From contig NZ_MVHG01000020.1 of NCBI RefSeq assembly GCF_002086125.1, positions 1 to 64,000 on the forward strand: DNA of 64,000 nucleotides. The letters run 5' to 3'. Source of the DNA: Mycobacterium arosiense ATCC BAA-1401 = DSM 45069 (GTDB taxonomy: Bacteria; Actinomycetota; Actinomycetes; Mycobacteriales; Mycobacteriaceae). Position 1 is the first letter of the stretch. Each line of letters begins with the position of its first letter. The position numbers and the translations under genes are program-made. Positions 29,240 to 37,287 of the stretch are shown one piece after another. The notes below the pieces were generated by a model that saw only the letters and a list, made by a program, of their open reading frames with translations, ran no database searches and was not told where the DNA came from.

Positions 29240-30092
29240 GCGGCACGCCCGGGTGCGTCAGCAGGGCGACGGCAGACGAGGGTTTGCCACCCGGACTGCG
29301 CAGGTCCGCTCGCCGCCAGGCGAGCGGGCGCATCCATATCGGTAGTCGGCGGAATCGTCTGGCGGCCATCAGCACCGCTTCCGCTTCGACCGTTTGCCAG
29401 CCGAGGTCTTCGAAGAAGGCCAACCCGTTTTCAGGCGCGAACTTGAAGGGCGCGTTTTCCGAGATGCCGGCGACGTTCTTGTTGATCCGCACTTTGAGGC
29501 CGGGAAAGGCGAAATCGATCATCCACCAGGTGACCTCGGGTCGCTTGATCGCACCCGAAAGGGCCGCGACGTCGGAGGCCTCCAGGTACATCGACAGCCC
29601 CTCGGTGAGCACGAAGGCCTTGGTCGCGCCGGCCAGCGCTTCGTCGAAGAAGGCGTCTCGGGCCTGCGGGTCGGCGAGGTCGACCGCTATGCGGTTGAGC
29701 CGGCAGCTCGGGGTTTGATCGGCGAGCGTTTGCGTCTTTTCGGCGAGCAACTTGGGTAGGTCGGCCTCGACCCAGGTTAGGTCGGGTGGGAGGTCCAAGC
29801 GATAGGGCCGGGTGTCCAGCCCGGCGGCCAGGTTCAGGACGCGGTCACAGCCGTGGGCGACGGCATCGGCGATGGCGTCGTCGATGAGCTTGGTCCGTGC
29901 GACCAGCCACCAACCGCTGCGGTCCGTCCATGGAACTCCCGCGACGATCGCGCGGCCTTGCTCGCCCGCGAGGCGCGCGGCGAGCGGGTCGCTGAACAGC
30001 GCGTCGGGGCGGGCCGATTCGGTTGCCCGGTGCAGCGCCGTCCACCGGGCGGTATCGGAAACATGGGTGATCGTGTGTCCAGGACCAGGCAT
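29214..30092 (-). CDS. TIGR00027-type SAM-dependent methyltransferase
   Basis: 292 aa. It belongs to the large mycobacterial leucine-carboxyl-methyltransferase-like family. It has HVSDTARWTALHRATESARPDA at the start (quoted in part), motif I VLNLAAGLDTRPYRLDLP, the acidic WVEADLPKLLAEK, and TEGLSMYLEASDV. Substrates of this family are mostly unknown, although some tailor phenolic lipids. It overlaps the end of the GH16 gene. The related protein at 61731 is only distantly similar. Confidence 0.88.
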   Translation of the reverse strand: MPGPGHTITHVSDTARWTALHRATESARPDALFSDPLAARLAGEQGRAIVAGVPWTDRSGWWLVARTKLIDDAIADAVAHGCDRVLNLAAGLDTRPYRLDLPPDLTWVEADLPKLLAEKTQTLADQTPSCRLNRIAVDLADPQARDAFFDEALAGATKAFVLTEGLSMYLEASDVAALSGAIKRPEVTWWMIDFAFPGLKVRINKNVAGISENAPFKFAPENGLAFFEDLGWQTVEAEAVLMAARRFRRLPIWMRPLAWRRADLRSPGGKPSSAVALLTHPGVPPTRPESSR

Positions 30093-30122
30093 ACGTTGCG
30101 TTATAGCAGCACCGGCGCCGCC

Positions 30123-30809
30123 CTATTGGCCGGCCCTGCCTCCCGCGAACCACGCGGCGGTCACGGTCCGGGTGGCGGGTGGTGGAAGGACGGCGTCCGG
30201 CGCGCCGAGGCGACCGACCTCGACGGTCCACGCCGGCGATGAGCGGTCGATACAGGTTCCCGCGCCCCGGCTGGGCAGCCACAACACGGCAGGGTCGCTG
30301 CCTCCGCCGCCGCCGCATCCGTAGACGCCGACGTATCCGTCGGCGCGCCCACCCCACGCGCCGCCGTTGCGCAGCAGGCAGCGGGTGCCGTCATCGAGGG
30401 TGAGCGCGAACGGGTCCGGGTTGGCGGTCGCCCGCACGGGTGGAAGGTGGCCATCGAACGTCACCCGGTGCAACTGCACTTCCCACGGATTGTCCACGCA
30501 CAGAAGCGATCCCGGCGTCGCCGGCCAGCACGTGCCGGCTCCGGCCGCGCTCGGCGAACAGTAGTAGACGTTGTCGGCCACCGCCGACGGCGACGGTTGC
30601 GAGCAGTCGCTCGCCTGCCCGACGTTGCCCGGCCCGGACGCCACGTGATAGCCGTTGATCGGTTCGCCGCTGGGCCCGACGGCCATCACCGTGATCGACT
30701 GGGTGGGCGGCGGATCGGCGGCGGCGGGCCCGACCGCCAATACCGAGGCGATCGACAGGCCCACCGCGCCAGCGGTGACCACCCGGGCCGTGCAGCGCAT
30801 CACGTTCAT
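30123..30809 (-). CDS. Exported Cys-rich protein of unknown function
   Basis: 228 aa. A Sec signal peptide (residues 1-32) has a hydrophobic VVTAGAVGLSIASVLAVG core ending AAADP. The mature part contains at least eight cysteines (in ASDCSQ, YYCSPS, GTCWPA, LLCVDN, TRCLLR, YGCGGG, GTCIDR and so on), suggesting several disulfides, and a glycine run (GCGGGGGSDPAVLW). No catalytic motif is seen. It resembles secreted mycobacterial proteins of unknown role. It is divergent from the two small ORFs at 30967-31220. Confidence 0.75.
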   Translation of the reverse strand: MNVMRCTARVVTAGAVGLSIASVLAVGPAAADPPPTQSITVMAVGPSGEPINGYHVASGPGNVGQASDCSQPSPSAVADNVYYCSPSAAGAGTCWPATPGSLLCVDNPWEVQLHRVTFDGHLPPVRATANPDPFALTLDDGTRCLLRNGGAWGGRADGYVGVYGCGGGGGSDPAVLWLPSRGAGTCIDRSSPAWTVEVGRLGAPDAVLPPPATRTVTAAWFAGGRAGQ

Positions 30810-30966
30810 CGAGCCAACCTTTCGTCAGCCCCCTTCGCCAGAGTAGGGCGCGGGTCGCATTCGGTGGGCCGGTTTGGGCGGCTTGGGATCGGTAGCCGGC
30901 GCGCGGGGCTGTACTTGCTCCCATGACGCCGCCAAACAGGCGGCGCCCCAGAAAGGGAGACGGCAA

Positions 30967-31080
30967 ATGAACATCGTGCCGACCAGCATCCAAGAGCAGA
31001 TCAACCGCGTCGATCGGCAGCGCAGCCTGTACATCGGGATCAGCACCGGCCTGCTTGCGCTCTGGAGGTGCACCGACTGA
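30967..31080 (+). CDS. Very small ORF, partner of the next small membrane ORF
   Basis: 37 aa, ATG preceded by AAAGGGAG, an excellent ribosome site. The sequence has a hydrophilic start (SIQEQINRVDRQRS) and a short hydrophobic end (LYIGISTGLLALW) before stopping. It may be a complete micro-protein, or the front half of a membrane protein truncated by a frameshift into the overlapping ORF. It is unrecognised. Confidence 0.5.
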   Translation: MNIVPTSIQEQINRVDRQRSLYIGISTGLLALWRCTD

Positions 31081-31220
31081 TCTGGATGCTCTACCTCGGA
31101 ATAACTTTCGGCTGGTTTTTCGGCGCGATGGCTTTTCAGGTGGTGCTGTGGGGTGTGATCGGCACGGCCGCCGCGGTGGCCTCGGTCGGATTCCTCACCC
31201 GCTACAACAAAAGATCTTGA
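31068..31220 (+). CDS. Small two-helix membrane protein
   Basis: 50 aa from a GTG that overlaps the preceding ORF by 13 bp. A GGAG touches the start codon, so initiation may depend on coupling. Two hydrophobic segments (LIWMLYLGITFGWFFGAMAF and VVLWGVIGTAAAVASVGFL) end in TRYNKRS, a positive-inside tail. It is too short for a transporter. A role as a membrane modulator or stress peptide is possible, but nothing identifies it. Confidence 0.55.
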   Translation: MHRLIWMLYLGITFGWFFGAMAFQVVLWGVIGTAAAVASVGFLTRYNKRS

Positions 31221-31273
31221 CTCGTCAGAGCGCCGCGGCGAAAAGTTCCGGATCTGGTGAGGGTCCGGGACTT

Positions 31274-31290
31274 CCGTTGCGCCGCAACGG
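31274..31290. terminator. 17-bp palindrome at the aldehyde dehydrogenase 3' end
   Basis: CCGTTGCG-C-CGCAACGG is a perfect palindrome one base beyond the aldehyde dehydrogenase stop and 54 bp after the small ORF. It fits a short GC hairpin terminator usable from both sides. Confidence 0.5.
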
Positions 31291-31291
31291 G

Positions 31292-32746
31292 TTAGAGCTG
31301 AGCCCAGACCGACTTCGTCTTCAGGTAGATCTCGAGGCCCTCTTTACCGAACTCGTGACCCCAGCCGGACTGCTTGTAGCCGCCGAACGGCACGTCATGG
31401 TCGAACACCAGCTGACAGTTGACCTGCACGCTGCCGGCCTGCAGTCGGCGCATGATCCGGTGGGCGCGGCCGAGGTTTTCGGTGTAGGCGGTGGCCGCCA
31501 GGCCGTAGCTGGTGTCGTTGGCCAACGCCACGGCCTCGTCTTCGTCGTCGAACGGCAGGATGGTGACCACCGGGCCGAAGATCTCCTGCTGGTAGAGCCG
31601 CATGCCGGTGCCGACGTTGGTGAGCACCGTCGGGTGCACGAAGTAGCCCTTGCGGTCCAGCCGGTGGCCGCCGGTGACAACTTCGACGCCGTCCCTCTTG
31701 CCTTCGTCGATGAAGCCCATGACCCGGTTCAGCTGCTTCTGGCTGATCAGCGGCCCGCTGACGCAGCCCTCCTCGCTGGGGGCACCCAGCTTGAACGAAT
31801 TCGCCATCATCGCAATGCCTTCCACGACCCGGTCGTAGACACCGCGCTGGGCGAAGATGCGCGACCCGCATACGCAGCCCTGGCCGGAATGCACGAAGAT
31901 GCCCAGCGAGGCCATCATGATGGCATTGTCCAGGTTCGCGTCGTCGAAGATCAGCACCGGCGATTTCCCGCCGAGTTCGAGCGTGACCTTCTTCAGGTTG
32001 TCGGCCGAAGCCCGCACGATCTCCTTGCCGACCTCGGTCGAGCCGGTGAAGGCCACCTTCTGGACATCGGGGTGCGCGGTGATCGCGGCGCCGGCGGTGT
32101 GGCCGTATCCGGTCAGCAGGTTGACCACCCCCTCGGGCACGCCGGCCTCATGGATGAGCCGGTCCAGCAACAGCGCCGACAGCGGTGTCTCCTCGGCTGG
32201 CTTGACGAGTAAGCTGCCGCCCGCGGCCAGGGCCGGTGCCAGCTTCGCGCTGGCGTTGAAGATGGGTCCGTTCCACGGGAAGATCAGCCCCACAACGCTG
32301 TACGGCTCTTTCAGCGTGTAGGCGTGCATGTTGACGTAGTTGTCGGTCGCGATGCCGTCGGTTTTCACGTCGTAGGCGACGCCGTTGATCTTCGAACACC
32401 AACCGGCGTAGTAGCGAAAGAACTCCGAACAGGTCGACATCTGCAACTGGGCCTGCAGCAACGGCATGCCGGTGTTGAGCGAGTCCAGTTGGGCGAACTC
32501 CTCTGCGTGTTGGTCGATCAGCTCGCCGATCCGCCACAAGATCTTGGCCCGCTCGCGGCCCGGAAGCTCGGACCACACCCCCGACTCGAAGGTCGCCTTC
32601 GCTCTCGCTACGGCGTCATCGACCGCTTCTTGCCCGCAGTCGGTGAACTCGGTGATCGTCTCCTCGGTCGCGGGATCGATGACCGCAATGACGTCCCCCG
32701 TTCCCGGGCGCTTGCGAATGTCGTCCAATACCGCCTGCAGCGTCAT
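31292..32746 (-). CDS. NAD(P)-dependent aldehyde dehydrogenase
   Basis: 484 aa from the ATG at 32746, preceded by AAAGGGAT; a longer frame upstream would cover the operators and is rejected. ALDH-superfamily motifs appear in order: LIFPWNGPIFNASAK (catalytic Asn), ELGGKSPVLIFDDAN (general-base Glu), GQGCVCGSR (catalytic Cys) and QEIFGPVVTILPF. It oxidises an aldehyde to the acid or acyl product; the substrate is undefined. Two palindromes at 32798-32819 lie about 50 bp upstream, implying ligand-responsive control by an unlinked regulator. Confidence 0.93.
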   Translation of the reverse strand: MTLQAVLDDIRKRPGTGDVIAVIDPATEETITEFTDCGQEAVDDAVARAKATFESGVWSELPGRERAKILWRIGELIDQHAEEFAQLDSLNTGMPLLQAQLQMSTCSEFFRYYAGWCSKINGVAYDVKTDGIATDNYVNMHAYTLKEPYSVVGLIFPWNGPIFNASAKLAPALAAGGSLLVKPAEETPLSALLLDRLIHEAGVPEGVVNLLTGYGHTAGAAITAHPDVQKVAFTGSTEVGKEIVRASADNLKKVTLELGGKSPVLIFDDANLDNAIMMASLGIFVHSGQGCVCGSRIFAQRGVYDRVVEGIAMMANSFKLGAPSEEGCVSGPLISQKQLNRVMGFIDEGKRDGVEVVTGGHRLDRKGYFVHPTVLTNVGTGMRLYQQEIFGPVVTILPFDDEDEAVALANDTSYGLAATAYTENLGRAHRIMRRLQAGSVQVNCQLVFDHDVPFGGYKQSGWGHEFGKEGLEIYLKTKSVWAQL

Positions 32747-32797
32747 CTGATCCCTTTCGTATTGCCAGTCGTGGCGCCCCAGCGCCCGGGCGCGCTT

Positions 32798-32819
32798 AGT
32801 GCTGAGCACTTGCTTAGCA
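32798..32819. promoter_or_regulatory. Tandem palindromic operators ahead of the aldehyde dehydrogenase
   Basis: AGTGCTGAGCACT (13 bp) and TGCTTAGCA (9 bp) are both perfect odd-length palindromes and directly abut. They share the core TGCTnAGCA and are centred about 58 and 69 bp upstream of the ATG. This is the arrangement expected of two dimers of a TetR- or MarR-like regulator. Confidence 0.6.
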
Positions 32820-32859
32820 TTGTGCACACGGCCGGTCAAGCATCCGCACGCGGAGGGGG

Positions 32860-33044
32860 TCAGCGCGATTCCTGGATCCGGATCAGGTTCCCGGCGGGAT
32901 CGCGGACGGCGCAGTCGCGGCCCCGCGGGCGAGCGTTTCAACGTTCAACGGCTGGGTGTAGTCCCTGTCGATGCGGTCGCGAACGCGGCGCAACAGGGCC
33001 AGGGTGCGCAGGCGTTGCGCCGGAGCCGGGGATGCGGGGATCAC
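32860..33044 (-). pseudogene. Deletion scar: AraC regulator head joined to glyoxalase (VOC) tail
   Basis: From the GTG at 33044 the minus strand reads LLRRVRDRIDRDYTQPLNVE and then TLARG, the first helices of an AraC-type domain. The frame then leaves the family and stops at 32883. In another frame the end reads RDCAVRDPAGNLIRIQESR and stops at 32860, the unmistakable C-terminus of a glyoxalase/VOC protein. AraC-regulator and VOC gene pairs of this type are common in actinobacteria. An internal deletion seems to have joined the start of the first gene to the last 18 or so codons of the second. Confidence 0.7.
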
Positions 33045-33059
33045 GTCGCGGTGCCGCCC

Positions 33060-33962
33060 CTAGACGCCGACCAGCTCCGGGTGGAACTTGGCGGCCATGC
33101 GATGGATTCCGTCGCGCCAGTCGACCGAGGTGCCGCCGATGAGCTCGTGCATCCGGTCGATGGTGGTCGGATTGCCGCGCAGCGCTTGTGCGCTCGGCTC
33201 GAAGACCGGCTTGGCGCCGACGAGCGATCCGAGATAGTCGCACCACTCCTGCAAGCTGACGGTCTGGTCTCCGCACCAGTTGACCGTGGTCGCCGGGACC
33301 GACGCGACCTCGAGCAGTTTGGGGATGGTGGCGATGATGTCGTCCTCGTGAATCGGGTTGTAGCGCGCGGGTTCACCCGGCGGGACGGGAATCGGGATGC
33401 CGCCCAACATCATCTCCATGTGGTAGAGTGGCCAGCCGCCGTTGTCGCCGTAGGGAACGTTGAGCCGCGCGATCGTGGTGGGCAGGCCGAGGACGCGAGC
33501 CGCCGACCGGGCCACCACCTCGCCGGCGATTTTGGAGATGGAATAGGTGGGAAACAGTGGCTTGTGGTTGTCGCCCAGGGCGGACCGCTCGCTGCGCGGC
33601 TCGTCGTCCGGTGGGTCGTACACGGCCGCCGACGAGCAATGCAGGAAGGCCTTTGCGTTGCGACAGTGGGCCATCAGCAGGCCGACCGACTCGGCGTTGG
33701 CCGCAAGGTCTTTGTCCCAGCTTCCGCTCTTGGCCACCGCCAGGTTGAGCACATAGTCGAAATCGGTTGGCAGGCCGGTAAAGTCGTCGGCGGCCAAATT
33801 CACTTTCTCGCAACGGATCCCGGCCTTCTCGAGGCTTTCGCGCGCGGCGGGGTCGGTGAACCGGGCGATCCCCCAGACCTCGTTGTCGCCGGCAAGCGCC
33901 CGGGCGATGGGGGTGGCGATTTGACCGGTCGGGCCGGTGATCAAGATTTTTGCGCCGCGCAT
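33060..33962 (-). CDS. NAD-dependent epimerase/dehydratase (extended SDR)
   Basis: 300 aa from the ATG at 33962. The Rossmann loop is ILITGPTGQIATPIA. The active-site region has the Ser in LHCSSAAVYDPP and YSISK providing Tyr and Lys. PYGDNGG and the RYNPIHEDDI segment fit the substrate-binding half of extended SDRs. Members act on sugar nucleotides or on other carbonyls, and the particular substrate cannot be read from sequence. It starts 100 bp beyond the stop of the acyl-CoA-dehydrogenase-like gene on the same strand, so an operon is possible. Confidence 0.87.
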   Translation of the reverse strand: MRGAKILITGPTGQIATPIARALAGDNEVWGIARFTDPAARESLEKAGIRCEKVNLAADDFTGLPTDFDYVLNLAVAKSGSWDKDLAANAESVGLLMAHCRNAKAFLHCSSAAVYDPPDDEPRSERSALGDNHKPLFPTYSISKIAGEVVARSAARVLGLPTTIARLNVPYGDNGGWPLYHMEMMLGGIPIPVPPGEPARYNPIHEDDIIATIPKLLEVASVPATTVNWCGDQTVSLQEWCDYLGSLVGAKPVFEPSAQALRGNPTTIDRMHELIGGTSVDWRDGIHRMAAKFHPELVGV

Positions 33963-34062
33963 GCGCGCAATGGTAGCGATGGTCGGTCGCAGTACTAGAT
34001 TCAACGCGCCATCGATGGCGCGCGGTGCTCCTTGACCGGTTGACGGTACCCGCGCCCTCGGC

Positions 34063-35247
34063 CTACAGCCCGGGCTGGTCTTCGATGAGGCCCAGCCAGA
34101 TCTGCGCCACGTCGATGGCGACCTTCTCGCTGATGAATGCGTGCTGCGTTCCGGTGTAGATGTCGCGGAAGGCGCGCTCCAAGCGGCTGCCCTCGCGGAT
34201 CGAGCTGGTCCCGGCCACCAGATGCGCCCATTCGGCGCAGCCGCGCGCGGTGTCGGTGGCATACACGGCGGCCACCCGCATGTCGGCGCGCAGCGCGGGG
34301 GTCAGGTCCTCCCCCGCCGCCACGGCAGCCTCAGCGGTGGTGAACGCGTCGAGCACCAACAGCCGGGCCGCTCGCCAGGCGGCGCGGTGATGCGCCAGGC
34401 CCTTCTGGAAGGTGGGGCGGCTGGCCAGCGACGCCATGTCACTCATCCGGAACTTCGTCGCGGCCAGGTCCTGGACGTCGTCGAGCATGCTCTTGGCCAC
34501 GCCCAGCGCCCACGACGCGTGCCCGGCCGCGGTCACCGCCATCAGCCCCATCCGGGTGGCCGGCGACGTTCCGCGGTTGGGCTGCCGCACGAACAGTTCG
34601 AACGTCCGGCCCTCCGGTACGAACACCGCCGAGGCGCTGTAGTCGTAGGAGCCCGTTCCCTTCAGCCCTTGCACAAACCAGCCGTCGTTGCAGCTGATCT
34701 CGTCGCGCGGAATGATGGCGACCCGCATCTCGGGGAAACCCTCACTGATCCAGCGCATCTCGCCGTTGTCCATCGGCAGGAACCCGGCCGCAATGTATTC
34801 GGAGTGCCCGATGCCCGAACCGAAGTTCCACGCTCCGTTAAGCAGGTAGCCGCCGTCGACGGCGGCGCCTTGCCCATTGGGAAAGAACTGGCCGCCCATG
34901 GTGACCCGGTTGTCGTGGGCGGTGAACACCTCGGCGAAGCCCTCGTCCGGCAGGTAGGCCGCCGCGGCGAAGGACGACGGCAGATTGGCGATCCCCACCC
35001 AGCCGAACGACCCATCCTGCCAAGCCATTTCGATCCAGGTCTCGATCATCTCGGTGAAGGACGGCTCCACGCCACCGGCCACCACCGGATTGAACGCCGA
35101 CATCAGCCCGCTGGCCCACATCGCATCCACGATCGCCGGGGTGAGGGTGCGCAGCCGCTCCGATTCGGCGGCTTCGGCCCGCACCAGGTCCCGCATGCCG
35201 CGGGCCAGCGCGACAACCCGGCCTGCTGTGTCGGCGAACGAGGTCAT
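34063..35247 (-). CDS. Acyl-CoA-dehydrogenase-fold flavin monooxygenase-like protein
   Basis: 394 aa from the ATG at 35247. It has the ACAD fold, but the N-half carries WQDGSFGWVGIANLPSSFAAA and GGQFFPNGQGAAVDGGYLLNGAWNFGSG (quoted in parts) and the C-half AGTSSIREGSRLERAFRDIYTGTQH. This pattern matches group D flavin monooxygenases such as HsaA/DszC-like proteins rather than true dehydrogenases. These need FMNH2 from a reductase, and none is adjacent. The substrate is unknown. It is divergent from the NYN nuclease gene. Confidence 0.85.
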   Translation of the reverse strand: MTSFADTAGRVVALARGMRDLVRAEAAESERLRTLTPAIVDAMWASGLMSAFNPVVAGGVEPSFTEMIETWIEMAWQDGSFGWVGIANLPSSFAAAAYLPDEGFAEVFTAHDNRVTMGGQFFPNGQGAAVDGGYLLNGAWNFGSGIGHSEYIAAGFLPMDNGEMRWISEGFPEMRVAIIPRDEISCNDGWFVQGLKGTGSYDYSASAVFVPEGRTFELFVRQPNRGTSPATRMGLMAVTAAGHASWALGVAKSMLDDVQDLAATKFRMSDMASLASRPTFQKGLAHHRAAWRAARLLVLDAFTTAEAAVAAGEDLTPALRADMRVAAVYATDTARGCAEWAHLVAGTSSIREGSRLERAFRDIYTGTQHAFISEKVAIDVAQIWLGLIEDQPGL

Positions 35248-35323
35248 GAGGGTGACCGTATCAACCAGTCCTGGCTTTGCGAACGAATTCATCCGTCGTG
35301 ACGAGTCGTTTACGGTGTGGGTT

Positions 35324-35704
35324 GTGCGCTGGATTGTCGACGGCATGAACGTGATCGGAAGCCGTCCCGATGGCTGGTGGAAGGACCGCAACGGTGCGAT
35401 GGTCACCTTGGTGGAAAGGCTGAATCGATGGGCGGCGAGCCACGGAGAAACGGTGACGGTCGTTTTTGAGCGACCGCCGTCGAGTGCCATCACGTCTCCG
35501 GTGGTCGAGATAGCGCACGCGCCCATGGCCGCGGCGAATTCCGCCGACGACGAGATCGTCCGACTGGTCACGGCCGACGCTGCGCCGCATGCCATTCGCG
35601 TGGTGACATCCGACCGTGCGCTGACCGAGCGGGTGCGAAGTCTGGGCGCATCCGTCCACCGGTCGGAAGGCTTTCGCGACCTGATCGATCCGCGGGACCG
35701 ATGA
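35324..35704 (+). CDS. NYN/YacP-like nuclease domain protein
   Basis: 126 aa from the GTG at 35324 (a GTG three codons earlier is possible). It opens RWIVDGMNVIGSRPDGWWKD, where the D-G-x-N-V-I is the first acidic motif of the NYN (PIN-like) fold. The other acidic positions are in NSADDEIVRLV and VVTSDRALTERVRSLG. NYN proteins cleave RNA; YacP processes mRNA and rRNA in Bacillus. It is a single-domain protein without a signal. Its stop overlaps the start of the nitronate monooxygenase gene (ATGA). Confidence 0.83.
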   Translation: MRWIVDGMNVIGSRPDGWWKDRNGAMVTLVERLNRWAASHGETVTVVFERPPSSAITSPVVEIAHAPMAAANSADDEIVRLVTADAAPHAIRVVTSDRALTERVRSLGASVHRSEGFRDLIDPRDR

Positions 35705-36666
35705 TCACCGGCAAGAGTCCTGCGACCAATCGGGTCTGCGCGCTTGCGCACATCGAGATCCCGATCATCCAGGCGCCGATGACCTATATCGCGGGCGCCC
35801 AGCTGGCCGCGGCGGTGTCGAACGCCGGTGCGCTGGGAATTATCGAGACCACCTCGGATCAGGGACGAGCCGACCTGCGGCGGGTGCGGCAACTGACCGC
35901 CGGCGCCATCGGCGCAAACATCGCGTTGCTGTTCAACCGTGACCCAGCGATGCTGGACTTGCTTGTCGCCAACAACATTCGATTCGTGACCACCTCCGCC
36001 GGCAGCCCATCGATTTTCACCGAACGTCTGCACGATGCGGGCATCACGGTGTTCCACGTGGTGGGCACCCTCGCCGCGGCCAAGAAGGCCGTCGATGCCG
36101 GAGTGGACGGGCTGGTGGTCGAAGGCGTCGAAGGAGGCGGATTCAAGAACCGGTTCGGCGCATCGACCATGGTGCTGCTGCCGCTGGTGGCCGCCCACGT
36201 CGACGTCCCGATCGTCGCCGCGGGCGGGATCTGCGACGCGCAATCCATGGCGGCCGCCTTTGTCCTCGGCGCCGACGCGGTCCAGATGGGCACCCGGCTG
36301 CTCGCCTCCGCGGACTCCCCGGTGCACGTCAACCTCAAGCAAGCGGTCGTCGACGCCGACGAGACCGGCACGGTGCTGCTACCCCTCGCCGGCAATCGGA
36401 CGATGCGCGTCATCCGTACGCCCGCCGCCGAGCGACTCGACGCCGCGACGTCCGCCGAAGCGGGCGCCGCGGCCCTCCAACGCGTGCAGCGGCTCTACTT
36501 CGACGGCGACCTAGACGCCAGCGTCGCCAACACCGGCCAGGTGGCCGGGCGCATCCAAGATCTGCCGGCGGCCGCCGACATCATCAAGCAGATGTGGCGA
36601 GGCTGCCGCGAGGTGCTGGCGGCCACGGCGGAGCGGGTGGGCCGGGCCGAACTCGAACAGGCCTGA
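35701..36666 (+). CDS. Nitronate monooxygenase-family flavoprotein
   Basis: 321 aa, ATG overlapping the preceding stop. It is an FMN-binding TIM barrel of the 2-nitropropane dioxygenase family. It has PIIQAPMTYIAGAQLAAAVSNAGALG at the start (in parts), HVVGTLAAAKKAVDAGVDGL, VVEGVEGGGFKNRFGAS and the phosphate-binding PIVAAGGICDAQSMAAAFVLGADAVQMGTRLL (in parts). Family members oxidise alkyl nitronates or act as enoyl reductases. The HGG-type catalytic His appears replaced (EGVEGGGF), so true nitronate activity is uncertain. Confidence 0.86.
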   Translation: MITGKSPATNRVCALAHIEIPIIQAPMTYIAGAQLAAAVSNAGALGIIETTSDQGRADLRRVRQLTAGAIGANIALLFNRDPAMLDLLVANNIRFVTTSAGSPSIFTERLHDAGITVFHVVGTLAAAKKAVDAGVDGLVVEGVEGGGFKNRFGASTMVLLPLVAAHVDVPIVAAGGICDAQSMAAAFVLGADAVQMGTRLLASADSPVHVNLKQAVVDADETGTVLLPLAGNRTMRVIRTPAAERLDAATSAEAGAAALQRVQRLYFDGDLDASVANTGQVAGRIQDLPAAADIIKQMWRGCREVLAATAERVGRAELEQA

Positions 36667-36682
36667 CTCGCAGCGGCGCAGA

Positions 36683-37177
36683 TCAGCCCGCGGCCGCCAG
36701 GGCCGCGTCGTAGTTGGGCTCTTGCGCGATCTCGGGCACCAACTCGGTGTAGGCGACGTTGCCGTCGGCGCCGACCACCACGATGGCGCGGGCGAGCAAT
36801 CCGGCCATCGGGCCATCGGTGATCGTGACGCCGTAGTCCTCACCGAAGCTGCCCCGGAACGCCGACACCGTCTTGACGTTCTCGATGCCCTCGGCGCCAC
36901 AGAACCGCGCCTGCGCGAACGGCAGGTCCTTCGAGACGTTTACCACGGTCGCCCCGCCGCCGGCGGCGCGCTCGTTGAAAGTCCGCACGCTGGCCGCGCA
37001 CACCGGCGTGTCGATAGACGGAAAGATGTTGAGCACCAAGGGCTTACCGCCAAATTGCTCGCTGCTGACCGCGGCCAGATCGCCGCCGACCAGGCTGAAC
37101 GCCGGGGCTTTGGAGCCGACGGCAGGCAGCTCGCCGACAGTGTTGATCGGGTTTCCACGCAACGTTATCTGTGCCAT
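36683..37177 (-). CDS. tpx: Thiol peroxidase Tpx
   Basis: 164 aa from the ATG at 37177. It is an atypical 2-Cys peroxiredoxin: the peroxidatic Cys60 is in PSIDTPVCAAS and the resolving Cys93 in ARFCGAEG, exactly the Tpx spacing. Residues T57 and R (VRTF) around Cys60 complete the active site. It reduces peroxides with thioredoxin in the cytoplasm. In M. tuberculosis tpx likewise lies beside a GlxA-type regulator gene, which here is divergent at 37288. Confidence 0.95.
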   Translation of the reverse strand: MAQITLRGNPINTVGELPAVGSKAPAFSLVGGDLAAVSSEQFGGKPLVLNIFPSIDTPVCAASVRTFNERAAGGGATVVNVSKDLPFAQARFCGAEGIENVKTVSAFRGSFGEDYGVTITDGPMAGLLARAIVVVGADGNVAYTELVPEIAQEPNYDAALAAAG

Positions 37178-37209
37178 GGGCAACAGTCTGCCAAGGCCGC
37201 CGCGGCCGC

Positions 37210-37227
37210 CATGGGGCAGGTCCCATG
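37210..37227. promoter_or_regulatory. Inverted repeat between tpx and the GlxA-like gene
   Basis: CATGGG-GCAGGT-CCCATG has perfect 6-bp arms and lies in the 110-bp divergent promoter region. It may be the operator of the GlxA-like regulator. No clear -35/-10 pair was found. Confidence 0.35.
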
Positions 37228-37287
37228 TCCTAATCAGTGGGGTGCCTGGCGTAGACGACGTGTGCCCGCGTGTCCAACACTGAATCC

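Noticed and set aside
31055..32212. Plus-strand frame across the aldehyde dehydrogenase
   Set aside because: No recognisable domain, and it mirrors the codon structure of the aldehyde dehydrogenase, whose catalytic motifs are intact on the other strand.
34063..36342. A 759-aa protein joining the flavin monooxygenase-like gene with sequence to 36342
   Set aside because: The part beyond 35247 is antisense to the NYN and nitronate monooxygenase genes and has shadow composition; the ATG at 35247 starts the recognisable domain.
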